Below are positions 5,181 through 5,435 of a stretch of DNA of 5,435 nt, piece after piece. Source of the DNA: Actinomycetota bacterium (GTDB lineage Bacteria > Cyanobacteriota > Vampirovibrionia > Obscuribacterales > Obscuribacteraceae); contig CAJCIF010000516.1 of NCBI GenBank assembly GCA_903970355.1, forward strand, positions 1-5,435. The letters run 5' to 3'. The notes under the pieces are model-generated. The model saw only the letters and a program-made list of their open reading frames with translations. It did not search any database and had not been told where the DNA came from. The position numbers and the translations under genes are program-made. How positions within the stretch are numbered: the first letter of the stretch is position 1; each line of letters opens with the position of its first letter.

Positions 5181-5435
5181 ATGTTTCATCAACAACAAGG
5201 GAAATCTTCTCATGCAGCGCCGCGATCGCTGCGGCTACCAAAAAGCCCAGGCATACCAGGATATGGTGATGTCCAGTTTGTATCGGGCGAAGCTCTAAAA
5301 ATTATCGGCCGTACCGTTGAGCTTCCCTATACCTCGCATGACAAGAAAAGTGATTTTATTCTGTCCGTTAAGTATGACCACGAAGAAGGCGATCCTAACT
5401 GGTCGCTATATGAAGTGCAGGCCGGAAACAATAAG
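5181..5435 (+). CDS. Hypothetical protein, 5' part only (runs off window)
   Basis: An open frame of 85 codons from ATG 5181 to the window end with no stop; the product is not recognised. The N-terminus (MFHQQQGKSSHAAPRSLRLP) is polar, basic and Gln/Ser-rich, looks disordered and has no hydrophobic signal or membrane segment. It is followed by a more folded-looking stretch with alternating hydrophobic residues (GYGDVQFVSGEALKIIG, then SDFILSVKYDHEEGDPNWSLYEV). This could be the start of a small soluble beta-rich domain, but no family motif is evident. TTG at 5151 is an in-frame alternative start (an in-frame stop lies at 5127-5129). Neither start has a clear Shine-Dalgarno. GCGATCGC (5222-5229), a HIP1-type octamer, lies within it. 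The same strand as gdhA and a 216-base gap make co-transcription uncertain. Confidence 0.6.
   Translation, partial: MFHQQQGKSSHAAPRSLRLPKSPGIPGYGDVQFVSGEALKIIGRTVELPYTSHDKKSDFILSVKYDHEEGDPNWSLYEVQAGNNK

Noticed and set aside
5222..5229. GCGATCGC as a HIP1 element proving cyanobacterial origin
   Set aside because: Only one copy was noticed in 5.4 kb; HIP1 is diagnostic only when highly over-represented.

Overview
The window carries four complete protein genes and the start of a fifth. All look like ordinary chromosomal bacterial genes of moderate base composition (roughly 45-50% G+C by eye), with no mobile element, CRISPR array, tRNA or rRNA visible. The organism cannot be fixed. The Ca2+/H+ antiporter type, the weak or absent Shine-Dalgarno sequences on most genes and a single GCGATCGC octamer would fit a cyanobacterium-related lineage such as the non-photosynthetic Melainabacteria, but this is a weak inference and other phyla remain possible.

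Layout: (1) 135-1163 (+) encodes a polytopic membrane protein of the lysylphosphatidylglycerol synthase TM / flippase-like family. (2) It converges on an apparent two-gene minus-strand operon, a CAX-type Ca2+/H+ antiporter (3324-2008) followed 5 bases later by formamidopyrimidine-DNA glycosylase mutM/fpg (2002-1160). The stop codons of the flippase-like gene and mutM share four bases (TTAG), so no intergenic terminator is possible there. (3) A 356-base divergent intergenic region separates the antiporter from gdhA. It has several short inverted repeats and a 17-base near-palindrome, GGTAACATAATGTAACC, that resembles nitrogen-regulator operators. (4) gdhA (3681-4964, +) encodes a full-length hexameric-type glutamate dehydrogenase behind a strong Shine-Dalgarno sequence. 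(5) A 216-base gap with two mutually exclusive hairpins leads to an unrecognised ORF that runs off the right edge (5181 onward).

The genes do not form one pathway: lipid/envelope membrane function, Ca2+ export, oxidative DNA repair and nitrogen assimilation or glutamate catabolism lie side by side. I see no convincing undescribed system. The best leads are the operator-like palindrome before gdhA, the roughly 85-residue charge-segregated insert in the antiporter, and the unknown truncated ORF at the right end.
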